A DNA stretch of 19,012 nt from JAHRVQ01 sp047616645 (GCA_047616645.1 JBLHIH010000069.1:1-19012); one strand, 5' to 3'; shown: positions 7,226 through 15,245, numbered from the stretch's first letter. Numbers and translations: made by a program. The notes: generated from the letters alone by a model not told the origin.

Positions 7226-8482
7226 ATGGAAGCAAAAAACCTGACAAGAAATATCCTAATAGGGATGGTATTGGGAGTCGTACTAGGCTCGTTATTTTAT
7301 AGCATGGAGTTGGCGCTAGATAATCCCATCAAGGTTTTTTTGATTGATGGTTTGTTTGATCTTGGGGGCGATATTTTTGTCATCAGCTTAAAATTGCTCG
7401 TCGTTCCTTTGGTCTTTGTTTCCTTAGTTTGTGGTGCAAGTAATTTAGGGGGTGGTTCGAGCATGGGTCGGATTGGCCTCAAGACGATTGTCCTCTATTT
7501 ATTTACAACAGCCGCGGCTATCTCATTGGCGTTGTTGGTCGCTACTTTTGTCAATCCGGGCGAGGGAATTAATCTTGCTAATACAAGTGAGTTTATAGCC
7601 CGCGACAGTCCATCATTGAAAAGTGTCATTCTGAATATTTTTCCCGACAATCCGATTGATGCAATGGCAGAAGGTAACATGCTTCAGGTCATTGTATTTG
7701 CCATTCTAGTCGGAGTGGCAATCACTAAAGGTGGTGATGCTGGGCAACGAGTCAAAGCACACATGACTGATTGGAACTCACTCATTATGAAAATGGTACT
7801 GATGTTGATGTCAGTGGCCCCGATTGGTGTATTTTGTTTGTTGATTAGCCTGTTTTCGAATATGGGTTTTACAGCCATCGCTGATTTATTTAATTATTTT
7901 ATTACCGTTGTTATCGTCTTGTTCCTGCATTTTTCGATCACACTGGCCGTGCTGATTCGCTTTGGCGCGAGATTAAATCCAATCGATGTTATTAAGAGAT
8001 ATAGCCCAGTATTGGCTTATGCCTTTAGCACCTCCTCAAGTAACGCCACTTTGCCCATCACACTAGAAACTGTGGAGCACAAACTCGGGGTTAAAAATGA
8101 AGTAGCCTCTTTTACTGTGCCGCTTGGTGCTACGATTAACATGGATGGCACGGCGATTATGCAAGGCGTTGCGACCGTTTTTATCGCCCAGGCATTTAAT
8201 GTAGACATTGGCCTTAGCGGATATTTGATGGTAATTCTGACGGCGACATTGGCCTCGGTTGGTACAGCAGGTGTACCAGGGGTCGGGTTAATTACCCTTG
8301 CCATGGTCTTACAACAAGTGGGCTTGCCTGTGGAAGGGATTGCTTTGATTATTGGCGTCGATCGTTTACTTGATATGTTGAGAACGGCTGTAAATGTGAC
8401 AGGGGATGCAACTGTATCGCTAATTGTTGCTCGTAGCGAAGGCAAGTTTGATCAGGAAGTTTTTGATAAGGCGGGAAATTAG
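7226..8482 (+). CDS. Glutamate/dicarboxylate:cation symporter (DAACS family)
   Basis: A 418-residue secondary transporter of the GltPh/GltP/DctA fold. The diagnostic re-entrant loops are present: a serine-rich hairpin STSSSNATLP (268-277), NMDGTA in helix 7 (305-310), hairpin GTAGVPGVG (346-354), and the substrate helix DRLLDMLRTAVNVTGDA (379-395). Aligned by eye to GltPh, both ligand aspartates, R397, T398, N401 and D405 are conserved (here D379, D383, R386, T387, N390, D394). The arginine favours acidic substrates such as glutamate, aspartate or C4-dicarboxylates over neutral amino acids. The ion, sodium or proton, cannot be decided. The ribosome site is weak (AAAGG eleven bases before the ATG). 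The 3' end overlaps recG tail to tail by four bases. Confidence 0.95.
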   Translation: MEAKNLTRNILIGMVLGVVLGSLFYSMELALDNPIKVFLIDGLFDLGGDIFVISLKLLVVPLVFVSLVCGASNLGGGSSMGRIGLKTIVLYLFTTAAAISLALLVATFVNPGEGINLANTSEFIARDSPSLKSVILNIFPDNPIDAMAEGNMLQVIVFAILVGVAITKGGDAGQRVKAHMTDWNSLIMKMVLMLMSVAPIGVFCLLISLFSNMGFTAIADLFNYFITVVIVLFLHFSITLAVLIRFGARLNPIDVIKRYSPVLAYAFSTSSSNATLPITLETVEHKLGVKNEVASFTVPLGATINMDGTAIMQGVATVFIAQAFNVDIGLSGYLMVILTATLASVGTAGVPGVGLITLAMVLQQVGLPVEGIALIIGVDRLLDMLRTAVNVTGDATVSLIVARSEGKFDQEVFDKAGN

Positions 8483-10545
8483 ACTTGGGCTAGTTTTTCT
8501 GAGCTACTTAACCAACGATTTAAGATGAGCTGCGCTGTGTGCTCATCTTGAATCAATAATTCGTCAGCAAGAGAACGAATACGGGTCAACATATGCTTGT
8601 CTCGCAGAAGATCCGCAATTCTAAACTGTATAGCGCCAGATTGACGGGCGCCAAACAACTCACCCGGACCTCTAATTTCTAAATCCTTTTCTGCAATAAA
8701 AAATCCATCCTGGCTTTCTCTCATGACGGCCAATCGCTGCCGAGATACGTCTCCTAAGGGCGCGTGGTAGAGCAAAACACAAAAGCTCTTAGCGCTACCT
8801 CGACCTATTCGTCCACGAAGTTGATGTAGTTGAGCCAGTCCCAGTCTTTCAGAGTTTTCGATGACCATGAGGTTTGCATTCGGCACGTCAACGCCAACTT
8901 CGATAACGGTTGTTGCGACTAGCAATTGAATTGTACCGTTTTTAAATTCACTCATCTTTGTAGACTTTTCTTTTGCCGTCATTTTTCCGTGAATTAATGT
9001 AATGGAGATATTTGGCAATAGGAGCGTAAGTTGTTCAGCGGTTGATTCCGCGGCCTGACATTGTAGGGTTTCTGATTCATCGATCAAGGTACAGACCCAA
9101 TAAGCTTGAGCACCATTTTTGCAGGCTGATTCTACGTGTTTAATAATTTCGTCGCGACGATTGTCTATAATAACCGTTGTAGTAATGGGTGTTCGGCCTG
9201 GGGGGAGTTCGTCGATGATGGAGTTGTCCATGTCAGCGTACAGGCTCATCGTCAATGTCCGGGGTATAGGGGTTGCAGTCATGACGAGTTGATGTGGCAT
9301 TAAACCTTGGCGTTCACCCTTTTCTCTTAATGCGAGACGTTGGTGGACACCAAACTTGTGTTGTTCGTCGATGATAACAAGGCCTAATTGTTTAAAGTGA
9401 ACATCTTTCTGAAATAGTGCATGGGTGCCGATGACAATGTCTGCTTCTCCACTGGCTATTAAAGCGAGTTGCTCCTCACGTTTTTTTCCTTTTACTTTCC
9501 CTGATAGCCATGCGGTTTTAAGACCGAGGGGTTCAAGCCAATGATGAAAATTGAAAAGATGTTGCTCCGCTAGTATTTCGGTTGGCGCCATAATAGCGCT
9601 TTGTTGATTGTTCTCTGCCGCGTGAATGGCGGCAAGGGCGGCGATAACCGTTTTACCTGATCCGACATCTCCTTGTACAAGACGTAACATCGGTACAGAT
9701 TTCGCCATGTCTGCTTCAATTTCCCTTGCAACCTTAGTTTGAGCCTTGGTCAATTGAAAACCAAATTGTTGTTTTAGTTTTTTATATTGTTCCGCAGGTG
9801 ATTGATGAGCAACAGACTGCAGACTAAGCATCTCTTTGCGAATAAGTCGCATGCTAATGTGATGAGCTAACATTTCTTCAAAGGCGAGCCTTTGTTGAGC
9901 GGGATGAATGCCTTCTTCCAATTGACTCAAGGCCACCTCTTTTGGTGGGTTGTGCACGAGGGTAATAGCCTGATTTAAATCAGGGTTACTCAGTTCAGGA
10001 AATTGCGCGCCAAGAATGGGTAGGATCCTGCCTTTTTCCATCAGATCAAGGACTTGCTTAACGAGGCTTCTAATACGATTTTGGGTGATTCCTTCTGTTA
10101 GCGGATAGATGGGCGTTAATGTATCTGCTAGGGCAGTCTTCTTTGTTGAGTATTCAGGATGATATATTTCGAGCCCTGCAGCGCCTCGTTTGACTTCGCC
10201 AAAGCAGCGAAGAAAACCAGCAGCTTGAAGGCCTTGTTGTTGGATTTTCGAAAAATGGAAAAAGCGTAAAGTGATTATGCCAGTTTCATCTTCAATATCG
10301 ACGACTAGACTCCTTCTTCGTCCAAAGGTGACTTTACAAGATGTGACATTACCCTCTAAGACAACATAGTTTGCGAGCTGCACATTCTTTATCTGGGTAA
10401 TTGATGTTCTATCTTCGTATCGAAGTGGCAAATGAAACAACACATCTTGTAAGGTATTGATGCCAACCTTTTCAAGTTTCGCGGCGAATGCGGGCCCAAC
10501 GCCTTTGAGACTTTGGACTGGTTGTTTATCTAAGCTTTTATTGAT
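8479..10545 (-). CDS. recG: ATP-dependent DNA helicase RecG, non-standard start
   Basis: RecG remodels stalled replication forks and Holliday junctions. The product has the N-terminal wedge/OB domain (LPLRYEDRTS then GRRRSLVVDIEDETGIITLR), Walker A GDVGSGKT, the DEQH box (DEQHKFGV), TATPIPRTL, and helicase C motifs VGVDVPNA and QLRGRIGRG. The first ordinary start is GTG at 10443, but conserved RecG sequence continues upstream in frame (QPVQSLKGVGPAFAAKLEKV, about 26 codons), so that GTG is internal. Going up there is no ATG, GTG or TTG before the in-frame TAG at 10660-10662. ATC at 10545 follows AAAGAG by six bases and would give 688 residues, close to E. coli's 693; I use it as a provisional start. 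Further upstream the frame encodes EPSANK-type hexapeptide repeats that reach the ridA stop. Last gene of the yicC-recG run. Confidence 0.93.
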   Translation of the reverse strand: MNKSLDKQPVQSLKGVGPAFAAKLEKVGINTLQDVLFHLPLRYEDRTSITQIKNVQLANYVVLEGNVTSCKVTFGRRRSLVVDIEDETGIITLRFFHFSKIQQQGLQAAGFLRCFGEVKRGAAGLEIYHPEYSTKKTALADTLTPIYPLTEGITQNRIRSLVKQVLDLMEKGRILPILGAQFPELSNPDLNQAITLVHNPPKEVALSQLEEGIHPAQQRLAFEEMLAHHISMRLIRKEMLSLQSVAHQSPAEQYKKLKQQFGFQLTKAQTKVAREIEADMAKSVPMLRLVQGDVGSGKTVIAALAAIHAAENNQQSAIMAPTEILAEQHLFNFHHWLEPLGLKTAWLSGKVKGKKREEQLALIASGEADIVIGTHALFQKDVHFKQLGLVIIDEQHKFGVHQRLALREKGERQGLMPHQLVMTATPIPRTLTMSLYADMDNSIIDELPPGRTPITTTVIIDNRRDEIIKHVESACKNGAQAYWVCTLIDESETLQCQAAESTAEQLTLLLPNISITLIHGKMTAKEKSTKMSEFKNGTIQLLVATTVIEVGVDVPNANLMVIENSERLGLAQLHQLRGRIGRGSAKSFCVLLYHAPLGDVSRQRLAVMRESQDGFFIAEKDLEIRGPGELFGARQSGAIQFRIADLLRDKHMLTRIRSLADELLIQDEHTAQLILNRWLSSSEKLAQV

Positions 10546-10550
10546 AGAAG

Positions 10551-10640
10551 GCTCTTTATTAGCTGAGGGCTCTTTATTAGCTGAGGGCTCTTTATTAGCT
10601 GAGGGCTCTTTATTAGCTGAGGGCTCTTTATTAACTGAGG
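10551..10640. repeat. 18-bp tandem repeat, five units, at the ridA/recG junction
   Basis: Five head-to-tail copies of GCTCTTTATTAGCTGAGG: the first four are identical and the fifth has one change (G to A). Read on the minus strand in the recG frame, with degenerate flanks, the tract encodes EPSVNK, four EPSANK and then EPSINK. Each unit also supplies AAAGAG, a weak ribosome-site-like string. It lies between the ridA stop (10646) and the conserved recG N-terminus. Confidence 0.95.
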
Positions 10641-10645
10641 GCTCC

Positions 10646-11026
10646 CTAAGAAAGTGCGACTATCGCATCAACTTCTACCTTTACGCCCTTGGGTAGTGCG
10701 CTGACTTCAATTGCTGCTCTTGCTGGATAGGGCACATCAAGTATCTTTTCCATGCATTCGTTAACAATAGGGAAGTGAGTAAGATCGGTAAGGTAGACAT
10801 TAAACTTAAGGGTGTCATTTAAAGAAACATTAGCTGCTTTACAGATAGCGCTTAAGTTGAGAAATACTTGTTCAATTTGAATTTTGATGTCATCGCTAAC
10901 GATCTCCATAGACTTTGGATCTAAAGGAATCTGGCCGCTGATATAAAGTGTATTTCCGTGTTTTACCGCTTGGGAGTAGGTACCTATTGCAGAAGGTGCG
11001 TTATCTGTTTCAATAATTTCTTTCAT
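10646..11026 (-). CDS. ridA: RidA family reactive enamine/imine deaminase
   Basis: A 126-residue YjgF/YER057c/UK114 protein. RidA hydrolyses 2-aminoacrylate and related enamines formed by PLP enzymes, releasing ammonia and protecting other PLP enzymes. The sequence covers the whole family: APSAIGTYSQAVKHGNTLYI at the N-terminus with GTYSQ, SGQIPLDP, and the catalytic arginine in PYPARAAIEVSALPKGVKVE near residue 105. It acts as a cytoplasmic homotrimer. AGGGA seven bases before the ATG is a good ribosome site. Placement between spoT and recG is shared with pseudomonads. The reaction links it to the PLP enzymes elsewhere in the window, though not by operon. Its stop TAG is where the recG repeat frame opens. 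Confidence 0.96.
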   Translation of the reverse strand: MKEIIETDNAPSAIGTYSQAVKHGNTLYISGQIPLDPKSMEIVSDDIKIQIEQVFLNLSAICKAANVSLNDTLKFNVYLTDLTHFPIVNECMEKILDVPYPARAAIEVSALPKGVKVEVDAIVALS

Positions 11027-11049
11027 CTGATTATCCCTAACGCTGAATG

Positions 11050-13194
11050 TTAACTCTTAGTTCTTGTTATTTTTTTGACCGACCTGATAGCGCGTAATTT
11101 TTTAATAACGTGTGCTAAATGTACTCGATCGTGAACCGTAAAAACAATGTTGATTGTCGCAAGTTTAGCATCTTTCTCGGTCATGTTGATGCGCTCAACA
11201 TTCGCATCTGCATTTGTAATTGTGGCTGCAAGTGTTGCAATAATACCTTTTATATTTTCTAGCTCAATTCTAAGTTCAACTGAATAATCTTGGTTGACAT
11301 CGGGGTCCCAGCGAACGGCCATTGTTTCCTCTGGCTTATCTCTGAGATCATAGAGGTTTGGGCATGACTCGATGTGGACGACGATCCCTTTACCGGCGCT
11401 AATATGTCCGATGATGGGATCTCCAGGAATGGGTTTACAACATTTTGCGTAGGTGACAAGCAGTCCTTCGGTTCCCATAATAGGAAATGGATTGTTACTT
11501 AAACTTTCATGATCAAGTGCATCTTTAGTTGCTAGTAAAGCGCGTGTAACCACATAGGCCATTTGATTACCTAGACCAATGGCTTCGAGAAGTTCGTCGA
11601 GGTTTTCAAATTTTCTCTCTTTAAGCACGAGTGCTAGTTGCTCTGGGTCTAGATCCTCAATATTCCTATTTTCAAGCTCCAACATTCTTTCGAGTAAGCG
11701 TCTTCCGAGGATTATCGATTCACTTGATTGTTGATGCTTTAATGCATGGCGGATACTGGTTCTTGCTTTACCTGTTATTACTGAGCTTAGCCAAGCGGGA
11801 TTCGGTTGGGACGCCGGTGCTGTAATAATTTCTACAGTTTGTCCGCTCTCGAGTATCGCACTCAAGGGTGCTAGTCGCCGTTCGATTCGGCAAGCTACGC
11901 AGGAATTTCCAATATCTGTATGCACGGCATAGGCAAAATCAACGGGGGTTGCCCCTTGGGGTAAATCGTAGATGTGTCCCTTAGGTGAGAAGACGTACAC
12001 TTCATCAGGGAACAAGTCGATTTTAACATTTTCGATAAACTCCAGAGAGTTACCTGCACTCTGCTGTATTTGTAAGAGTCCTTTCATCCATTCCCTGGCG
12101 CGTTCGTGACTACCCGATGTAGATTCATCATTCGATTTATAGAGCCAATGCCCTGCAATTCCGTTATTTGCCACCATTTCCATTTCAAATGTTCTGATTT
12201 GAATTTCAATGGGAATGCCATGCATACCAAAAAGGGTGGTGTGTAAACTTTGATATCCGTTCGCTTTTGGGATAGCAATATAGTCTTTGAATCGACCGGC
12301 AACAGGTTTATACAAATTGTGGACGGCGCCGAGTACGCGATAACAAGCATCTACTGAGTCAACAACGATACGAAATGCATAAACGTCCATGATTTCAGCG
12401 AAGGATTTTCGCTTGCTGCGCATCTTGTCATAGATGCTAAATAAGTGTTTTTCTCGTCCGAAAACCTCGGCGGCTAGTTTTTCTCTTTCGAGGCAAGCCT
12501 CTATTGAGGAAAGCACTTTGCTGACCACTTCCTTACGATTTCCCCTGGCCCTTAAAACGGCTTTGCTTATCATTGAGGATCTGAGTGGATGGGCAGCTTT
12601 AAAGCCAAGCTCCTCAAATTCGACTCGAATATTGTTCATGCCAAGACGATTAGCTATTGGCGCGTATATCTCGAGTGTTTCTTTAGCGATACGACGTCTT
12701 TTATCTGGGGAAAGATGACCTAATGTACGCATGTTGTGAAGTCGATCGGCAATTTTAACCAGAATAACCCTGATGTCTTTCGCCATCGCGAGCGTCATTT
12801 TTTGAAAGTTTTCGGCCTGTGCTTCAGCTCTAGAGTGAAACATATATTTCAATTTGCTAACGCCATCCACTAAATCAGCGACGTCCTCGCCAAATTTAAC
12901 CGCGAGTGTATGTTTTGGTGTACCTGTATCTTCTATTACGTCATGCAGTAATGCTGCCATTAGACATTGGTGATCCATATGCATTTCTGCAAGGATGCCG
13001 GCTACTGCCAGGGGATGGGTTATATAAGGTTCGCCAGATTGGCGTTTTTGTTCACTGTGTGCTGATTCAGCAAAATAATAGGCGTTTTTTACTTGTTCAA
13101 TGTGAGCGTCAGCAAGATATTCTTTGAGCTCAAGCGCTAAGATATCGACGGTATAGGCACCTTTACTTAGCACAATACCGCCTGTTATGGTCAA
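11050..13194 (-). CDS. spoT: Bifunctional (p)ppGpp synthetase/hydrolase SpoT
   Basis: Controls the alarmone (p)ppGpp. Domain order: HD hydrolase with HDVIEDT (84-90) and an intact KIADRLHNMRTL; synthetase with RFKDYIAIPKANGYQSLHT (301-319) and EIQIRT; TGS (about 396-455, starting DEVYVFSPKGHIYDLP); a helical region; and a C-terminal ACT domain (last 75 or so). The hydrolase residues are intact, unlike in RelA, and RFKD at the synthetase loop is the charge pattern of bifunctional Rel/SpoT enzymes rather than RelA's ExDD. Length is 714 residues against 702 in E. coli. The ATG at 13194 has no clear ribosome site. GTG at 13173 follows AGGCGG by four bases and gives an N-terminus nearer E. coli's, so it may be the true start. 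It follows rpoZ by 21 bases and precedes ridA by 23. Confidence 0.97.
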   Translation of the reverse strand: MTITGGIVLSKGAYTVDILALELKEYLADAHIEQVKNAYYFAESAHSEQKRQSGEPYITHPLAVAGILAEMHMDHQCLMAALLHDVIEDTGTPKHTLAVKFGEDVADLVDGVSKLKYMFHSRAEAQAENFQKMTLAMAKDIRVILVKIADRLHNMRTLGHLSPDKRRRIAKETLEIYAPIANRLGMNNIRVEFEELGFKAAHPLRSSMISKAVLRARGNRKEVVSKVLSSIEACLEREKLAAEVFGREKHLFSIYDKMRSKRKSFAEIMDVYAFRIVVDSVDACYRVLGAVHNLYKPVAGRFKDYIAIPKANGYQSLHTTLFGMHGIPIEIQIRTFEMEMVANNGIAGHWLYKSNDESTSGSHERAREWMKGLLQIQQSAGNSLEFIENVKIDLFPDEVYVFSPKGHIYDLPQGATPVDFAYAVHTDIGNSCVACRIERRLAPLSAILESGQTVEIITAPASQPNPAWLSSVITGKARTSIRHALKHQQSSESIILGRRLLERMLELENRNIEDLDPEQLALVLKERKFENLDELLEAIGLGNQMAYVVTRALLATKDALDHESLSNNPFPIMGTEGLLVTYAKCCKPIPGDPIIGHISAGKGIVVHIESCPNLYDLRDKPEETMAVRWDPDVNQDYSVELRIELENIKGIIATLAATITNADANVERINMTEKDAKLATINIVFTVHDRVHLAHVIKKLRAIRSVKKITRTKS

Positions 13195-13215
13195 GTGAGG
13201 ATTTGTTTTCTCGTT

Positions 13216-13494
13216 TTAGAATTCTGGGTTGGATTGTATAAGTCCCTCTTTCGTTGCCTCAATGATCATTTCCTCTGGATCAATGTGGCGAATCGTGTCG
13301 TCTAGGATGCTTGCATTTATAAAGCCTTCAGCAATCTCTCGGAGGGCCACAACAGTATGCTTATCGTTTTCGATTGGGACTAATGCCTCCTTTCCGCCGG
13401 TCGCGAGTTGGCGCGCGCGCTTACTGCTGACCATCACTAATTCAAAGCGGTTCTCTACATTTTCTAAACAATCTTCAACTGTGACTCGAGCCAT
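13216..13494 (-). CDS. rpoZ: RNA polymerase omega subunit
   Basis: The small subunit that helps beta-prime fold and forms one (p)ppGpp-binding site with it. The 92 residues match E. coli omega (91) closely at the start: MARVTVEDCLENVENRFELV, then SSKRARQL, GGKEALVP, ENDKHTVVALREIAEG. The C-terminal tail diverges, as is normal. TTGGAGCG lies just upstream of the ATG. It sits between gmk and spoT as in E. coli. The 104-base gap from gmk is the largest in this operon and contains an inverted repeat (13531-13558), so extra control at this point is possible. Confidence 0.97.
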   Translation of the reverse strand: MARVTVEDCLENVENRFELVMVSSKRARQLATGGKEALVPIENDKHTVVALREIAEGFINASILDDTIRHIDPEEMIIEATKEGLIQSNPEF

Positions 13495-13530
13495 GTTGGC
13501 GCTCCAATATTATGACGGCGATTTGGAATC

Positions 13531-13558
13531 GATAGGAAAATCTTGAGACCTTCCTATC
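13531..13558. promoter_or_regulatory. Inverted repeat in the gmk-rpoZ spacer
   Basis: GATAGGAA, twelve bases, then TTCCTATC: perfect 8-bp arms about 40 bases upstream of the rpoZ ATG. No T run follows on the minus strand, so it is not a standard intrinsic terminator. It could form a leader hairpin or bind a protein. A weak promoter-like pair (TTGGCT, 17 bases, TAAACT) lies further upstream near the gmk stop. Confidence 0.4.
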
Positions 13559-13598
13559 CGGCCGCGAAGTTTACAGAAAAATGTGCCCTAAGCCAAGA

Positions 13599-14231
13599 TT
13601 ATACTGGTTTTGATCTCAATAAATTCGCCAAAAGGTCAGAGTACTTTGCACTTTGTCGTGCCAATTGATATTCCTTAGAGTTTTTCAAGGTAATTTCTTC
13701 AAATTGTTGCAACGCCAGGTCGAATTTTTCGTTGATGATGAGGTGGTCGAATTCACTGTAGTGAGATACTTCACTTATCGCTTCATCCATTCTTTTTTGA
13801 ATGGTTTCGTTGTCATCTTGTCCTCTACCTAGCAGCCTCTCTCTTAACGCTGATATCGAAGGTGGTAAAATGTAAATGGATTCTGCTTCAGGCAACCTTA
13901 AACGAATTTGTTCTGCACCTTGCCAATCTATTTCAAGAATAAGATGTTTGCCACTGCTTAGTATACGATCTGCTTCTTTTTTGCTCGTGCCATAAGCATT
14001 GCCAAAAACATCGGCAGATTCAATAAATCCGCCGGAACGCTGGATTTCGGAAAATGCATTTTGTGAAACGAAATAATAGTTCACACCATTCTTTTCGTCT
14101 GGCCGCCTTTTTCTTGTTGTATGGGAAATTGACACCGAGACGTCTGTGTTTCTTTCTGTCAAGGCTTTAACCAGACTGGTTTTACCCGCACCTGAAGGTG
14201 CGGCTACCACAAATAAACGGCCTGTTTCCAT
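13599..14231 (-). CDS. gmk: Guanylate kinase
   Basis: Phosphorylates GMP to GDP, the step feeding GTP and therefore (p)ppGpp synthesis. The 210 residues (E. coli 207) show the P-loop APSGAGKT (11-18), the GMP-binding SHTTRKRRPDEKNGVNYYFV, LEIDWQGAEQIR (Walker B-like), and the lid region with RLLGRGQDD. The ATG overlaps the yicC stop by one base (TAATG), so translation is likely coupled to yicC. Position next to rpoZ and spoT puts nucleotide supply, alarmone synthesis and an alarmone-binding subunit in one transcript. Confidence 0.97.
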   Translation of the reverse strand: METGRLFVVAAPSGAGKTSLVKALTERNTDVSVSISHTTRKRRPDEKNGVNYYFVSQNAFSEIQRSGGFIESADVFGNAYGTSKKEADRILSSGKHLILEIDWQGAEQIRLRLPEAESIYILPPSISALRERLLGRGQDDNETIQKRMDEAISEVSHYSEFDHLIINEKFDLALQQFEEITLKNSKEYQLARQSAKYSDLLANLLRSKPV

Positions 14232-15103
14232 TATTCTATATTCTGCACTTGTTCGCGCATCTGTTCGATGATGACCTTTAGTTCCACTGCTTGGATAGAA
14301 GTATTGGCGGCTTGTGCTTTAGATGAAAGGGTATTGGCTTCTCTGTTAAGTTCTTGCATCAGAAAGTCCAGTCGTCTTCCGACAGGTCCAGATTTAGCCA
14401 AGGTGGTTTTCACTTCTTCCACATGGGTGTCTAAACGGTCCAGCTCTTCTGCAATATCGCTCTTTTGCGCTAGATAAACTAACTCTTGTTCCAAGCGGCT
14501 TTTGTCAACAGCCTGATTCAACTCATCTAATCGCTTAGCAAGTTTTTCGTGTTGTCGTTCGCTGATGATAGGTGCTTCTTGCCTCACGTCATCAACAATG
14601 CTTTGAAGTTCGCATAGCTTTTCCAAAATAATGCGCTGCAATTCAGCGCCCTCTCTTGATCTCATTTCTAATAATTGTGTCAATGCCGCTTGGAAACACT
14701 CAGCTAAGGCTTTTTCTACCTGGCTTTGATCAAAGTTTGCTGGACTTAATATTCCCGGCCAATTTAATACATCTAGGACATTTGGCGGAGCCAAATTATC
14801 AAAAAGCTCGGTTGTGGTCTCGATGGCAGCTTTCAATTGCCTCAGCTGAATGTCGTTTATGACGATGTTATGTCCCTCATCTATACCTTCATCAACTCGG
14901 AGGAGGCAATCTATTTTACCTCTATCGAGTTCTGCTCGAAGCCAATTTCTCAATTTTGGCTCGATCCCCCGATAACCTTCCGGCATCTTGAAGGTGCCAT
15001 CTAAGTAGCGATGGTTGACTGATCTGATTTCCCACGTGATATTCCCAGATTGAACCCGCGCAAAGGCGGTCATACTTTTTGTCGCCATACTTTTTGTCGC
15101 CAT
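14231..15103 (-). CDS. yicC: YicC family endoribonuclease
   Basis: YicC in E. coli is reported as an endoribonuclease that acts on the small RNA RyhB. The product has the N-terminal family signature SMTAFARVQ...WEIRSVNHRYLDGTFKMPEGYR, the middle RGKIDCLLRV, and the C-terminal domain ending SGPVGRRLDFLMQELNREANTLSSKA, a strong match including the acidic/arginine cluster. Three in-frame ATGs at 15103, 15088 and 15073 come from a 15-bp tandem repeat that encodes MATKS twice before MTAFAR. Family members usually begin two to four residues before SMTAFAR, so 15088 is also plausible. TGAGGAG lies 16 bases before 15103, further than usual. An open frame continues to a TTG at 15127, but that is where transcription probably starts. 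First gene of the operon that runs to recG. Confidence 0.94.
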   Translation of the reverse strand: MATKSMATKSMTAFARVQSGNITWEIRSVNHRYLDGTFKMPEGYRGIEPKLRNWLRAELDRGKIDCLLRVDEGIDEGHNIVINDIQLRQLKAAIETTTELFDNLAPPNVLDVLNWPGILSPANFDQSQVEKALAECFQAALTQLLEMRSREGAELQRIILEKLCELQSIVDDVRQEAPIISERQHEKLAKRLDELNQAVDKSRLEQELVYLAQKSDIAEELDRLDTHVEEVKTTLAKSGPVGRRLDFLMQELNREANTLSSKAQAANTSIQAVELKVIIEQMREQVQNIE

Positions 15104-15115
15104 ACCTTTTGTAAT
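15071..15115. repeat. 15-bp tandem repeat at the yicC start
   Basis: CATACTTTTTGTCGC occurs twice in tandem (15071-15085 and 15086-15100), followed by the degenerate CATACCTTTTGTAAT (15101-15115). On the minus strand each unit carries an ATG, giving three alternative starts in frame for yicC. Confidence 0.93.
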
Positions 15116-15133
15116 AGTGCTCCTCAAAAACCG

Positions 15134-15162
15134 ATTATCTATTCATTACTTTGGTTTGTCAT
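15134..15162 (-). promoter_or_regulatory. Promoter for the yicC-gmk-rpoZ-spoT-ridA-recG run
   Basis: On the minus strand, ATGACA (15157-15162; five of six bases of the -35 consensus) and GATAAT (15134-15139; five of six of the -10) are separated by 17 bases. This would start transcription near 15127, 24 bases before the first yicC ATG, leaving a short leader with AGGAG. No competing promoter of similar quality is evident on this strand in the spacer. Confidence 0.6.
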
Positions 15163-15215
15163 ACCTTTCTGTCATCTCCTTGTTTTATCATCATAACTTT
15201 TATGATCTAACACCC

Positions 15216-15245
15216 TTAACATTATCTGGAGAAGCCAAGTATAAT
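15216..15245 (+). promoter_or_regulatory. Promoter for rph-pyrE
   Basis: TTAACA (15216-15221) and a perfect TATAAT (15240-15245) are 18 bases apart, a near-consensus sigma-70 promoter. Transcription would start around 15252, about 50 bases before the rph ATG. It is back to back with the yicC promoter and does not overlap it. Confidence 0.65.

Noticed and set aside
8017..8445. Long minus-strand open frame of 142 codons inside the symporter gene.
   Set aside because: The plus strand here encodes the most conserved transporter motifs (serine-rich hairpin, NMDGTA, GVPG, RTAVNVTGD). The antisense frame has no recognisable content.
10551..10640. The tandem repeat as a CRISPR array.
   Set aside because: Units are 18 bp and directly adjacent without unique spacers, and no cas genes are present.
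10457..10696. Plus-strand frame of 79 codons reading repeated LLAEGS units, looking like a repeat protein.
   Set aside because: It is the complement of the recG/ridA junction; its regularity comes wholly from the 18-bp repeat, and conserved RecG and RidA sequence occupies the other strand.
11259..13127. Several short frames within spoT on either strand.
   Set aside because: They overlap fully conserved SpoT coding sequence and have no family resemblance.
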